From the NCBI GenBank assembly GCA_021201655.1, contig JAJQEL010000058.1, positions 1 to 42,015 of the forward strand: a DNA stretch of 42,015 nucleotides, given 5' to 3'. The notes beneath the pieces are model-generated. The model made no database searches and was not told the DNA's origin. It saw only the letters and a list, made by a program, of their open reading frames with translations. Origin of the DNA: Erysipelotrichaceae bacterium (GTDB lineage: Bacteria > Bacillota_I > Bacilli_A > Erysipelotrichales > Coprobacillaceae). Both the position numbers and the translations under genes were made by a program. This document shows, one piece after another, positions 16,001 to 24,590 of this stretch; position 1 is the first letter of the stretch; each line of letters opens with the position of its first letter.

Positions 16001-16665
16001 TTGATTTTCTTGATTTGGTTTTTACTTAAAACTTTATTTTTACGACTTTGAATAGCTGATAATAGCTTATCATTGTTTGTAAATAATCGATTTGTTTCTA
16101 CTTCACACTCACCTTTAATAAGATATACATATCCAATTATTGGTATTTCAATATGTTCTTTTTTAAGAATACGTGTAAGAATATAGATTTCTCTTTCTAA
16201 TTGCATAAGTGGATTTTTAATTTTTGTAGTTTGTGTTTTACCTTTAGGTAAATGTTTGAAATATGTCCATTGTTGTGCATCTTCATATCCAGAAAGTTTT
16301 CCACTATAACTTTTTGTTTCGACAATGACTATACCATATTGGCTAATGATAAGTTGATCGAGTTCAGTATGTTGTTTTTTGAATTCCAAAGGTACGTTTT
16401 TATAAACTTTATATTCTTTAGGAAGATTCTTTAAAACCTTATAGCTTTCTTTTTCAGCTTTAATACCTGCATTTAATATTTTATATTCTTTATAAAATAA
16501 TCTAAACAACAAAACACCAGCAGCCATTACAATGACAATATACAATAGACTATAATTCAATGCAAAATGTGTACCTGCGTATGCAAAGCATGCAATAATT
16601 TCAAATACACACATCAACATACCAAATATTGATAAATATCTTCTATGATAGTTATTCAATTTCAT
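15982..16665 (-). CDS. NERD nuclease-related domain membrane protein
   Basis: A 227-residue protein with two N-terminal membrane segments (about 10-30 and 36-56). A cytoplasmic NERD domain follows (about 70-190), with 'HTELDQLIISQYGIVIVETK' holding the predicted nuclease acidic residues and the ExK-like lysine, followed by SYSGKLSG. NERD domains belong to the PD-(D/E)XK-like group; their function is mostly unknown. Its ATG overlaps the stop of the aldolase-like gene by ATGA, so it is translationally coupled to a sugar-phosphate operon, an odd pairing. Its own terminator is one copy of the 25-bp repeat. Confidence 0.83.
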   Translation of the reverse strand: MKLNNYHRRYLSIFGMLMCVFEIIACFAYAGTHFALNYSLLYIVIVMAAGVLLFRLFYKEYKILNAGIKAEKESYKVLKNLPKEYKVYKNVPLEFKKQHTELDQLIISQYGIVIVETKSYSGKLSGYEDAQQWTYFKHLPKGKTQTTKIKNPLMQLEREIYILTRILKKEHIEIPIIGYVYLIKGECEVETNRLFTNNDKLLSAIQSRKNKVLSKNQIKKIKEVLDL

Positions 16666-17342
16666 AGATCACAAATGCCTTTACCTTCACCATATACTGC
16701 ATACCAGTCAGCATTAAAATCATCAACTGCTTTTTCAATGCTAGGATTTGCAAAGATTTGTTTTAATACTGATACTGGAGCTGTAACAGCTTGAGCACCA
16801 TAATTAAAAGCATCTCTAACCTGTTGAACACCTTTAAAACTAGCTGCTAAAATCTTACAATCATAATCATCCTGAACAATACGATTTGATAATTCATTAA
16901 TTAATTCCATTGGATCATTACCTAAATTACCAATACGATTTACATATGGGGCAATATAATCAGCACCAGCAGCTAAAGCCATATAAGCCTGCATCAAATC
17001 ATAAACAGCAGTTGCAGTGACATTCAACCCCTCAGCTTTTAATATTTTAATAGCTTTAATACCTTCATAAGACACTGGTACTTTCACATAAACCTGATCA
17101 TCAACTTCTTCTATAATACGATGCGCTTCTTTAACAATTGTATCGGCATCTTTAGAAATTACCTGAATATGTAAACTTCTTTCTTTACCAATGATTTTTC
17201 TGACTTCACGCATATGTTCAAAAAAGTTTTCTGGGCTAGTTGCTTTAACAATTGATGGGTTACTTGTAACTCCTACAATTGGCATATGATCTACAGCGTC
17301 TTTGATTTCTTCTAAATTAACAGTATCAATAATAAATTCCAT
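16662..17342 (-). CDS. Fructose-6-phosphate aldolase / transaldolase-like protein (FSA type)
   Basis: A 226-residue TIM-barrel enzyme of the short transaldolase (FSA/TalC) family. Key stretches are 'EFIIDTVNLEEI', 'GVTSNPSIV', the Schiff-base lysine in QVYVKVPVS, 'NVTATAVYDLMQAYMALAAG' and 'AASFKGVQQV'. FSA enzymes cleave fructose-6-phosphate or 1-deoxyfructose-6-phosphate to glyceraldehyde-3-phosphate plus dihydroxyacetone or hydroxyacetone. It stands 12 bases after the glycyl radical activase gene. E. coli fsaB likewise neighbours pflD-pflC, so the second reaction is the favoured role here. True transaldolase activity is less likely because of the length. Confidence 0.85.
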   Translation of the reverse strand: MEFIIDTVNLEEIKDAVDHMPIVGVTSNPSIVKATSPENFFEHMREVRKIIGKERSLHIQVISKDADTIVKEAHRIIEEVDDQVYVKVPVSYEGIKAIKILKAEGLNVTATAVYDLMQAYMALAAGADYIAPYVNRIGNLGNDPMELINELSNRIVQDDYDCKILAASFKGVQQVRDAFNYGAQAVTAPVSVLKQIFANPSIEKAVDDFNADWYAVYGEGKGICDL

Positions 17343-17354
17343 TTTTGTTTTCTC

Positions 17355-18293
17355 CTATTCTTTAATTAAATTTTTTAAACCTGTTTGTTGTACAATATCA
17401 TAGAAATGTTGCATTTGTCGTGGTGAAAATTTCTGATATTGTGGTAATGCATATTCTAGATCGACTAATGAATATTTAGCTGAAGCTAAAGGATTATAGT
17501 TTAATAGTTCATATTTAACTTCAGGATAAATATCATAAATGAATCTAGCTATGGATTGTATATTATCGTCAGTAGCAGTCATTGATGGAATCAATGGTGT
17601 TCTGATAATAACCTTGTTTTTATATTTGCTTTCTAATATATATTGTATATGTTCTTTGATGATTTTTGAAGAGACTTGAGTAAAGTTTTTGTGTTTTGTT
17701 TCATCAAATTCTTTTAAGTCAATATATATAAGATCTAAGTATGGTAATGCTTGTTTTATAAGTTCTAATGATGCATAGAGGGTTGTTTCGATGGCTGTAT
17801 GAATGTTTTCTTGTTTACAGCGTTTGAGAAGTTCTATGAGGTATTGACCTTGCATGAATGGTTCCCCACCCGAAAAGGTGACCCCACCCCCTTGTTTAAA
17901 GAAGACTTCGTCTTGTTTAATTTTATCCATAAGTTCATCAATGGTATAAGGTTGACTGTCATAACGAATGGCATTGCTTGGACAATAGCGAATGAGATTA
18001 TCAAAGTCACTATCATAGTCTAGATTAAAATAAGGTCTATCATTTTGATAAGTCATTTGACCAGGATAAGCATTTTGTTCACATAAATGACAGTGAATGC
18101 AACTGTTTTCAAAGTAAATTGGTCGCTGCTTTGGTGATAAACCTTCGGGATTTTGACACCACTTACATCTTAAAGGACAGCCTTTAAAGAAAACTGTAGT
18201 ACGAATCCCTGTACCATCATGAACGGCAAAACGTTTAATGTCAAAGACAAGCGCCTTAGATGTTGTCATAGGTTGTTCGAGCGATGATTTCAT
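17355..18293 (-). CDS. Glycyl radical enzyme activating enzyme (radical SAM)
   Basis: A 312-residue radical SAM protein that installs the glycyl radical on its partner. The N-terminus carries 'FAVHDGTGIRTTVFFKGCPL' and the cluster motif CPLRCKWC (CX3CX2C). An inserted ferredoxin-like region follows (CIHCHLCEQN, later RYCPSNAI), as in non-PFL activases. Then come VTFSGGEP for SAM binding and 'YIDLKEFDETKHKNFT'. The usual DGPGIR is DGTGIR here. The start at 18293 overlaps the partner gene by 38 bases and has AGGA upstream; ATG 18269 is an alternative. It is homologous to PflC/YbiY-type activases. Confidence 0.88.
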   Translation of the reverse strand: MKSSLEQPMTTSKALVFDIKRFAVHDGTGIRTTVFFKGCPLRCKWCQNPEGLSPKQRPIYFENSCIHCHLCEQNAYPGQMTYQNDRPYFNLDYDSDFDNLIRYCPSNAIRYDSQPYTIDELMDKIKQDEVFFKQGGGVTFSGGEPFMQGQYLIELLKRCKQENIHTAIETTLYASLELIKQALPYLDLIYIDLKEFDETKHKNFTQVSSKIIKEHIQYILESKYKNKVIIRTPLIPSMTATDDNIQSIARFIYDIYPEVKYELLNYNPLASAKYSLVDLEYALPQYQKFSPRQMQHFYDIVQQTGLKNLIKE

Positions 18294-20607
18294 CTTGTAA
18301 TTTTCCTGCTAATTCAACAAAATAAGCCGTATAACCTGCTACTCTTATAGTCAATGATCTATGGTTTTCAGGATGAAGCTTAGCATCAATAAGATCTTCT
18401 TTTCTAACAACATTAAATTGAATATGAGGTACTTCTAAATCCACAAAAGCACGTAAGAACATTTCAAATTTGTCTCGACCTTCCTGCGTTTCAAAAAATT
18501 CTGGTAAAAACTTCATATTTAATAAACCACCATTAGTTGTACATGAATTACTCATACGAGAAACTGATTTTAACACTGCCGTAGGACCACTCATATCTCT
18601 ACCATATACAGGTGATAAACCACCGTCAGCTAATGGACTTAAAGCATTTCTTCCATCAGCAGAAGCCCCTACATTTTCTCCCATCGGAACGTGAGCTGAA
18701 ACAGTATACATACCCGTATGATACAAGCCACCACGATAATTTGTATAATCTTTCATTCTTTCTCTAAAGTAATTTGCCCATTTAGCACCTAGATTATCAA
18801 CCCATTCAATATCATTGCCATATTTAGGAGCCTTATTAAGTAACATCGTTTGGGTGATTTCATGATCTTTAAAGTCTTGTTGTAATGATTCTAATAGTTC
18901 ATGTTTAGATATCATCAGTTCATCATAAACAAGCTCTTTAATAGCAGCTAGAGAATCAGCAAGATTAGCTACCTGAATCATTTGAATACCTGATAGATTA
19001 TATTTAGCACCGCCTTTAGTCACATCTAAACCTTTTTCCATACAATCATCTATAACTGTAGATAAGAAAGCAGTCGGTAAGCAATCCTGATGGGCTTTTT
19101 CGACAATTTCCAAGCCTTTAATCATTTTTTCAATAAAGTAATCAATTTGTTGTTGAAAAGCATTTTCTAAATCTTCATATGTCTCATAAGTTTCAATACT
19201 ACCTAAATCTAAACCTAATTGTTCATTAGTTAATAAACATTTTCCATGATTCAATGTCAATTCTAGAACTTTATTAAAATTAAACATTCCTGAATCTGAC
19301 CAACCTAAATTATTTCCATGAGTGGTGAGTTCAACGCATCCTACTATAGCATAATTATGAGCATCTTTTTCATCAATATTTAAATCTTTAATCATAGTAT
19401 TGATGATAGCTTCATCATTGAAGAATTGAGGCATACCACTTCCTTTAGCAACTACCTTTATAGCTGCCTGTATAAGTTCGTGAGATGAATTTTTATTAAG
19501 TCTAACAGATAAATTCGGTTGAGGTAAACCTAAATGTTCCTGAGCTTTTAAACATAATAGTGATAACTCATTATAAGTATCATGACCATTTTCATCTACG
19601 CCTCCTATGGCAATATTAAATCCTATTGGAAAACCAGCAAAGTATTTAGCACTGTTTTGATTACGTAAATAAACAATTTGATTGAATTTCAACCATAGAC
19701 ATTCTAATAACTCTAGTGCATATTGATCATCTATGATACCTTTTTCTTTATCATTCTTATAATAAGGATACAAATATTGATCTAATCGTCCTGGAGAAAA
19801 AGATGATGCATTGGATTCCATATGGAGTATCACAAATAAGAACCATAGTGATTGCAAAGCTTCATGATAGCTTTGTGGTGGTTGTTTTGATAAATTCATA
19901 CAATTATTAGCTACAACTTGTAGTGTAGCTTGATAACTCGTTTCAACACCTGGAATCATATCTTCAATATAATCATGATATCTTTGCATAAAATGGATAG
20001 CACCCTCTAAAACAATAATGACACATTCATAAAATTCTTTTTGGTCATCTCGACATGTTTCAAGTTTATCCTGGGCTTGTTGCTTTAAACCTGCAGGGCC
20101 TAACTTTAACCATAAAGCTGTATCAGGACAAATATGTCCTTGAGCATGATCTTTTTGATTGATTTTCACAACTTTTTCAATACTTTTAATTTCTTCTTTA
20201 CCTCGTTCCATAATGACATCTTCCATAGAACGACCTTGCCAATAAGGATAAATTTCTTCTCTAAATTCTTTAATATCTTCATCCTTAACTAAAAACTGAT
20301 CTTGAGGACGAGTTGGCAATGTTTCAAATTCTTTATTGATCCAACTACATCCACTTTCAGGAAAAACTACACCATATCGTACACCTTTTGTACGATTACC
20401 AACAATCAATTCTTCTTTTTCAACGCCTATCTCCATTTCTTCTAAAGCTGCTTTTAAAGATAAAGCACGCTTTTTAGGTATGGATAAATCTTCATTTTGT
20501 TGATAAACACGCGTAATAATACGTGCTTGTTCAATAGATGCATAACGAGGAACGCTAAGCATCTTGTCTTTTAATACATCAATTCTTTTTGTTTGTACTA
20601 GTTCCAT
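18256..20607 (-). CDS. Glycyl radical enzyme, YbiW/PflD-like
   Basis: A 783-residue glycyl radical enzyme with the catalytic cysteine and base in 'IVGCVELTTHGNN' (Cys424, Glu426) and the radical glycine in RVAGYTAYF (Gly758). The single Cys followed by Val-Glu marks the dehydratase/lyase branch rather than true pyruvate formate-lyase, which has Cys-Cys. The neighbours are its activase and an FSA-type aldolase, the arrangement of E. coli pflDC-fsaB. There PflD and YbiW are described to open 1,5-anhydromannitol- or 1,5-anhydroglucitol-6-phosphate to 1-deoxyfructose-6-phosphate. That substrate is inferred here from context; glycerol or propanediol dehydratase remain possible. AGGAGG precedes the ATG, nine bases after deoR. 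Confidence 0.87.
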   Translation of the reverse strand: MELVQTKRIDVLKDKMLSVPRYASIEQARIITRVYQQNEDLSIPKKRALSLKAALEEMEIGVEKEELIVGNRTKGVRYGVVFPESGCSWINKEFETLPTRPQDQFLVKDEDIKEFREEIYPYWQGRSMEDVIMERGKEEIKSIEKVVKINQKDHAQGHICPDTALWLKLGPAGLKQQAQDKLETCRDDQKEFYECVIIVLEGAIHFMQRYHDYIEDMIPGVETSYQATLQVVANNCMNLSKQPPQSYHEALQSLWFLFVILHMESNASSFSPGRLDQYLYPYYKNDKEKGIIDDQYALELLECLWLKFNQIVYLRNQNSAKYFAGFPIGFNIAIGGVDENGHDTYNELSLLCLKAQEHLGLPQPNLSVRLNKNSSHELIQAAIKVVAKGSGMPQFFNDEAIINTMIKDLNIDEKDAHNYAIVGCVELTTHGNNLGWSDSGMFNFNKVLELTLNHGKCLLTNEQLGLDLGSIETYETYEDLENAFQQQIDYFIEKMIKGLEIVEKAHQDCLPTAFLSTVIDDCMEKGLDVTKGGAKYNLSGIQMIQVANLADSLAAIKELVYDELMISKHELLESLQQDFKDHEITQTMLLNKAPKYGNDIEWVDNLGAKWANYFRERMKDYTNYRGGLYHTGMYTVSAHVPMGENVGASADGRNALSPLADGGLSPVYGRDMSGPTAVLKSVSRMSNSCTTNGGLLNMKFLPEFFETQEGRDKFEMFLRAFVDLEVPHIQFNVVRKEDLIDAKLHPENHRSLTIRVAGYTAYFVELAGKLQDEIIARTTYDNI

Positions 20608-20615
20608 AACTCCTC

Positions 20616-21362
20616 CTAAATAATATCTATATCAAAATCATCCAACCCATTCATACTTTCACTAACAATCAAGCCATCAATATCATTTAAGCTACCAAAA
20701 ATAAATTCTCCATCTTCTTTAAACTTTCTGCTTTCGCACATCAAATAACTCTTACGGCTTTGAGTTATCGCTTTTTTCTTCATAAAACCATCATCAACAT
20801 AATAAGTTGATATCTGTCCATTTGTTGTATTAACACCAACAACTCCTAAAAAAGCTTTATCAATTCTAAAATAATCCAACATCATACAAGATAAAGAATC
20901 CCAAAAAGCATCGTTTTCACTATTTATTGTTCCGCCTATAAAAATAAGTTTTATATTTTGATTAGTTCTTAATGTATTTAATACATCTATCATATTGGTA
21001 ATGACTGTTATTTTCTTATGTGTTTCATTTAACAATAGTGCGATTTCTAAACTACTTAAAGATGTATCTAAATAAATGGTTTCGTTATCTTTAATGAGTT
21101 GTATTGCTTTTTGCGCAATAATCATTCTTTCTTTATTAGATGTCTTTTTTCTATCAGAACTACTATATAAATGAGGATTATTTCTAATGCTTACTGCACC
21201 ACCATAAGCTTTTTTTAATAATCCCTGGTTTTCGAGTAGAGATAAGTCTTTACGAATACAGTCTTCAGTAACTTGATATTCTAAAGCCAAATCCTTCACT
21301 TTAACACTGCCGTGAAGATTAACTTTACCAACAATATCTTCTTGTCTTTCTTTCGCAAACAT
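20616..21362 (-). CDS. DeoR-family transcriptional regulator
   Basis: A 248-residue regulator with an N-terminal winged helix (about 1-55, 'VTEDCIRKDLSLLENQGLLK') and a C-terminal DeoR sensor domain of the phosphosugar isomerase fold ('ETIYLDTSLSSLEIALLL', 'LGVVGVN', 'YLMCESRKF'). DeoR proteins usually bind sugar phosphates and repress catabolic operons. It is the first gene of the glycyl radical enzyme operon, with GGAGGG before the ATG. Three copies of an ATTGTTTTTT-N-TTATT element surround its promoter, which suggests control of itself and the operon behind it. Confidence 0.87.
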   Translation of the reverse strand: MFAKERQEDIVGKVNLHGSVKVKDLALEYQVTEDCIRKDLSLLENQGLLKKAYGGAVSIRNNPHLYSSSDRKKTSNKERMIIAQKAIQLIKDNETIYLDTSLSSLEIALLLNETHKKITVITNMIDVLNTLRTNQNIKLIFIGGTINSENDAFWDSLSCMMLDYFRIDKAFLGVVGVNTTNGQISTYYVDDGFMKKKAITQSRKSYLMCESRKFKEDGEFIFGSLNDIDGLIVSESMNGLDDFDIDII

Positions 21363-21379
21363 GTTATCCCTCCTTTTTT

Positions 21380-21493
21380 ATTGTTTTTTCTTATTACATC
21401 TTAATTATACATGAAATAATAAATATGTCAATATTATTTTGTATTTATTTTTATTGTTTTTTATTATTTTTAAATAAAATAATAAAAAACAAT
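21380..21493 (-). promoter_or_regulatory. Promoter and candidate DeoR operators of the GRE operon
   Basis: On the minus strand a promoter TTGACA (21426-21431), N16, TATAAT (21404-21409) drives deoR. Around it lies ATTGTTTTTT-N-TTATT three times: 21380-21395 in the leader, 21453-21468, and inverted at 21478-21493. The last two make a perfect 16-bp inverted repeat with a 9-base centre. The repeats fit DeoR-type multi-site operators; that DeoR binds them is inference. Confidence 0.6.
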
Positions 21494-21513
21494 ACCTGCA
21501 ATAGGGTATTGTT
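21488..21513 (-). terminator. Terminator of rsmG
   Basis: A 9-bp stem (AACAATACC / GGTATTGTT) with an 8-base loop follows the rsmG stop directly and runs into a T-rich tract on the minus strand. It shares bases with the right arm of the putative deoR operator. Confidence 0.75.
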
Positions 21514-22218
21514 TTATAATGGTTTCTTTTTTATTTGACTAAAACTTCTTGGATATTTGAGTGGGGTCTTTTTAACTTTTTCTATATACAGATTATAACG
21601 ATAATCACTTTCATCACTTAAAGTAAATTCTGTCTCCAAACTGATTCGACCTCCAAGCTTTTCTATACCCATTTCAGCTTCTAATAACTCTTCTTCACCT
21701 TTTAAGCCTTTTAAAGCTATGAACTCTCCACCAACTTTAACTAATGGTAGACATAATTCATCAAGAATATCTAATCTTGCGACAGCTCTAGCTGTTACAT
21801 AATCAAAACATTCACGATGAGACTTCGCATATTCTTCTGCTCTTGCATGGATTAGTTTGACATCTTTTAAATCTAAAAGATTTACTAGATGTTCTAAAAA
21901 TGTAATACGTTTTTGTAAAGAATCAATAATCGTTATCTTTAAATGAGGATAAACAATCTTTAAAGGAATGGAAGGGAAACCTGCTCCTGAACCGACATCA
22001 CATAGAGATTGATTATTGAAATGTTGATCGAAAGATATAGTTAAGGAATCATAGAAGTGTTTAAGATAAACATCTTCTTTATCTGTAATAGCAGTTAAAT
22101 TCATTTTTTGATTCCATTCGATAAGAGTTTGATAATAAACCTCAAATTGTTCTAATTGTTTATCTGTTAAACTTATATTTTCTTTCTTGAGTTCATTTAT
22201 AAATTGTTTTTGATTCAT
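21514..22218 (-). CDS. rsmG: 16S rRNA (guanine527-N7)-methyltransferase
   Basis: About 234 residues. RsmG (GidB) methylates N7 of G527 of 16S rRNA using SAM. Visible are 'WNQKMNLTAITDKEDVYLKH', the SAM-binding LCDVGSGAGFPSIPL, 'ITIIDSLQKRITFLEHL' and 'VTARAVARL'. The start is ATG 22218, seven bases after GGAG; an in-frame ATG at 22230 would overlap mnmG and place that site inside the gene. It follows mnmG by one base, the usual gidA-gidB order near the origin. In many Firmicutes noc follows directly, but here the next gene is deoR behind a terminator. Confidence 0.93.
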   Translation of the reverse strand: MNQKQFINELKKENISLTDKQLEQFEVYYQTLIEWNQKMNLTAITDKEDVYLKHFYDSLTISFDQHFNNQSLCDVGSGAGFPSIPLKIVYPHLKITIIDSLQKRITFLEHLVNLLDLKDVKLIHARAEEYAKSHRECFDYVTARAVARLDILDELCLPLVKVGGEFIALKGLKGEEELLEAEMGIEKLGGRISLETEFTLSDESDYRYNLYIEKVKKTPLKYPRSFSQIKKKPL

Positions 22219-22219
22219 G

Positions 22220-24079
22220 TTATTCTCCATAATGTTGTTTCAAATAAATAAGTAATACAGATATATCAGCTGGATTAATACCTGATATACGTGAAGCTTG
22301 AGCAATGGTTAGAGGTCTGATTTCAATAAGTTTTTGTCTAGCTTCAATGGCTAAGTTAGGTACATCATCATAGTTGATATTTAATGGTATTTGTTTTTCT
22401 TCCATTTTCTTAACTTTAGCAACTTGTCTTAAGGTTTTATCAATATATCCTTTATATTTAATTAATATTGTTACACGTTTTTCTTCTTCAGCTGATAGAT
22501 TTGTTTCACCAATATATGGTTTAATTTTTTGATAATCAAGTTCCGGCCTTTGAATAATAGCTTTAGCACTCACCCCTTCAGTTAAACGTGATGAACCTAT
22601 TTCATCTAATAAATCATTAATTTCATGCTTAGGTGTAAAACGTATCGTATCTAAACGATCTATTTCACCATGAATACGATTCATTTTATCAAGATAGGCT
22701 TGATAAACATCTTCACTAACTAAGCCAGCTTCATAACCATATTTTCTTAATCTTTCATCTGCATTATCATGTCTTAGTAATAAACGATATTCCGCTCTTG
22801 ATGTCAACATTCTATAAGGTTCTTTTGTTCCTTTAGTGACTAAATCATCTATAAGTACACCAATATAAGCTTCATCTCTTCTTAATATTAACGGTTCCTT
22901 TTTTTGAATTTTCTTAACAGCATTAATCCCAGCAATCAATCCCTGACCAGCTGCTTCTTCATAACCACTTGTACCATTAATTTGTCCAGCTGTAAATAAG
23001 TTCTCTAATACCTTAGTTTCTAATGATGGCCATAATTGTAATGGATCAATGGCATCATATTCAATGGCATAAGCATATTTTAAAATGATACAATTTTCTA
23101 AACCAGGTAATGTACGAACCATCTTTTCTTGAACATCATGAGGCATAGAGGTAGAAAAACCTTGAACATAGATAGTATTCATTTCTTTAGATTCAGGTTC
23201 TAGAAATATTTGATGACGATCTTTATCAGCAAATTTCACAACTTTATCTTCAATAGATGGACAATATCTTGGTCCAATACCTTTAACAATACCTGAATAC
23301 ATAGAAGAACGATGCAAGTTATCACGGATGATTTTATGCGTTTCTTCATTGGTATAAGTTAAGTAACATGGTAATTGTTCTTCTACTGGTATGTAATGTG
23401 TTGTTTCATAACTAAAAGCGAGTGGTTCTGAACTTCCAGGTTGGAGTGTTGTTTTAGCATAATCTACACTATTGATTTCTACTCTTGGTGGTGTTCCTGT
23501 TTTGAGTCGTTGAATACGGAAACCATAATCTTTAAGTTTATCTGATAAGAATAATGATGGTTTTTCAGAGTTTGGTCCACTTGATGTTTTTTTATCTCCT
23601 ACTAAAACTTCAGCTTTTAAATAAGTACCAGTTGTAAGAATAACAGTTTGACTTTCAATCTTCTCTCCATCACTTAAAATAACACCTTTAACCTTATTAT
23701 TATCTACTATTAAATCTTCAACCATCGCTTCTTTAATATCTAGATTTTCCTGTTTTTTTATTGTTTCACGCATATAGCGTGGATAAGCTTGCTTATCAGC
23801 TTGTGCTCTTAATGATTGCACGCCAGGCCCTTTAGCTGTATTCAACATTTTCATTTGTAGATAAGTTGCATCTGTTGTCTTCCCCATTTGGCCCCCTAAA
23901 GCATCGATTTCTCTAACAATTATCCCCTTAGCAGGTCCTCCAATAGATGTATTACAAGGCATGCATCCAACATTATCAAAATGAGATGTTACTAATAAAG
24001 TTTTTACACCAATACGACTTGTAGCTAAACAAGCTTCAATGCCAGCATGTCCGCCTCCTACAACAATCACATCATACAT
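22220..24079 (-). CDS. mnmG: tRNA uridine-5-carboxymethylaminomethyl modification enzyme MnmG (GidA)
   Basis: A 619-residue FAD protein that, with MnmE, modifies the wobble uridine (U34) of certain tRNAs. The N-terminal Rossmann motif VVGGGHAGIEA is at residues 7-17. The family signature GPGVQSLRAQADKQAYPRYM, the CPSIEDKVVKFADKDRHQIF stretch, 'GQINGTSGYEEAAGQG' and the C-terminal helical MnmE-binding domain ('PLTIAQASRISGINPADISV') are all present. Length is normal for the short MnmG class. GGGAG precedes the ATG. It is divergent from a CoA-binding protein gene. mnmE is not in the window. Confidence 0.96.
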   Translation of the reverse strand: MYDVIVVGGGHAGIEACLATSRIGVKTLLVTSHFDNVGCMPCNTSIGGPAKGIIVREIDALGGQMGKTTDATYLQMKMLNTAKGPGVQSLRAQADKQAYPRYMRETIKKQENLDIKEAMVEDLIVDNNKVKGVILSDGEKIESQTVILTTGTYLKAEVLVGDKKTSSGPNSEKPSLFLSDKLKDYGFRIQRLKTGTPPRVEINSVDYAKTTLQPGSSEPLAFSYETTHYIPVEEQLPCYLTYTNEETHKIIRDNLHRSSMYSGIVKGIGPRYCPSIEDKVVKFADKDRHQIFLEPESKEMNTIYVQGFSTSMPHDVQEKMVRTLPGLENCIILKYAYAIEYDAIDPLQLWPSLETKVLENLFTAGQINGTSGYEEAAGQGLIAGINAVKKIQKKEPLILRRDEAYIGVLIDDLVTKGTKEPYRMLTSRAEYRLLLRHDNADERLRKYGYEAGLVSEDVYQAYLDKMNRIHGEIDRLDTIRFTPKHEINDLLDEIGSSRLTEGVSAKAIIQRPELDYQKIKPYIGETNLSAEEEKRVTILIKYKGYIDKTLRQVAKVKKMEEKQIPLNINYDDVPNLAIEARQKLIEIRPLTIAQASRISGINPADISVLLIYLKQHYGE

Positions 24080-24121
24080 TTATACCACTCCCTTTAATTT
24101 CATACATATTAGCACAAAAAC

Positions 24122-24150
24122 TTAAACTAATCAATGAGTTGTGGTATAAT
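24122..24150 (+). promoter_or_regulatory. Promoter of the CoA-binding protein gene
   Basis: A perfect TATAAT (24145-24150) lies 17 bases after a weak -35 TTAAAC (24122-24127). The transcript would start near 24157, just before GAGGTGAGG and ATG 24169. Confidence 0.65.
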
Positions 24151-24168
24151 CACTTTGAGGTGAGGACA

Positions 24169-24546
24169 ATGGAACCAAAGGAAATATTACAAAAGTATAA
24201 ACTTTTTGCTGTATTAGGTGTTACACAAAATCAAGACAAGTATGGTTATAAGATTTTTAAGAGATTATTAGAAAAAGGTTATGATACTTATGGTATATCA
24301 CCAATCTATAAAGAAGTTGATGGTATTTCTTTATATGAATCATTAGAGGATATCAATGCGCCTATAGATGTTGTGGTGTTTGTGGTTAATAAAAAGTATG
24401 CCTTTGAATATATTAAGCAAATGACAGATTTGGGTATTCAATATGCATGGATGCAACCAGGTACTTATGATGATGAATTATTAGAACATATGAAAAATGT
24501 TGGCGTGATGACTATTCAAGCTTGTGTATTGGTGGAAACAGAATAG
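24169..24546 (+). CDS. CoA-binding (CoA_binding_2/YccU-like) protein
   Basis: About 125 residues from ATG 24169, which has GAGGTGAGG just upstream; the in-frame start at 24139 lies at or before the promoter -10 and is rejected. The protein is a lone Rossmann CoA-binding domain like YccU/YneT: 'FAVLGVTQNQDKYGYKIFKR', 'YGISPIYKEVDGISLYESL' and 'AWMQPGTYDDELLEHMK'. Such proteins bind CoA or acyl-CoA, but their role is unknown. The gene is monocistronic and ends in a strong two-way terminator. Confidence 0.85.
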   Translation: MEPKEILQKYKLFAVLGVTQNQDKYGYKIFKRLLEKGYDTYGISPIYKEVDGISLYESLEDINAPIDVVVFVVNKKYAFEYIKQMTDLGIQYAWMQPGTYDDELLEHMKNVGVMTIQACVLVETE

Positions 24547-24552
24547 TAAACG

Positions 24553-24589
24553 AAAAAAGATTGTACTTGCAATAGGTACAATCTTTTTT
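24553..24589. terminator. Bidirectional terminator between convergent genes
   Basis: A perfect 14-bp stem (AAAAAAGATTGTAC and its complement) with a 9-base loop. It has A and T runs on both sides, so it works for the plus-strand CoA-binding gene and the minus-strand SDR gene. Confidence 0.88.
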
Positions 24590-24590
24590 A

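Noticed and set aside
18470-18694. Plus-strand ORF of 74 codons opposite the glycyl radical enzyme, and similar ORFs at 516-743, 13485-13823, 24866-25078, 26915-27184 and 39251-39469
   Set aside because: They lie wholly or largely opposite or within strongly supported genes, have no ribosome binding site and no family resemblance.
23765-23775. Half of a parS-like sequence (GTTTCACG)
   Set aside because: It lacks the second half and lies in mnmG coding sequence; no full parS or Noc site was seen.
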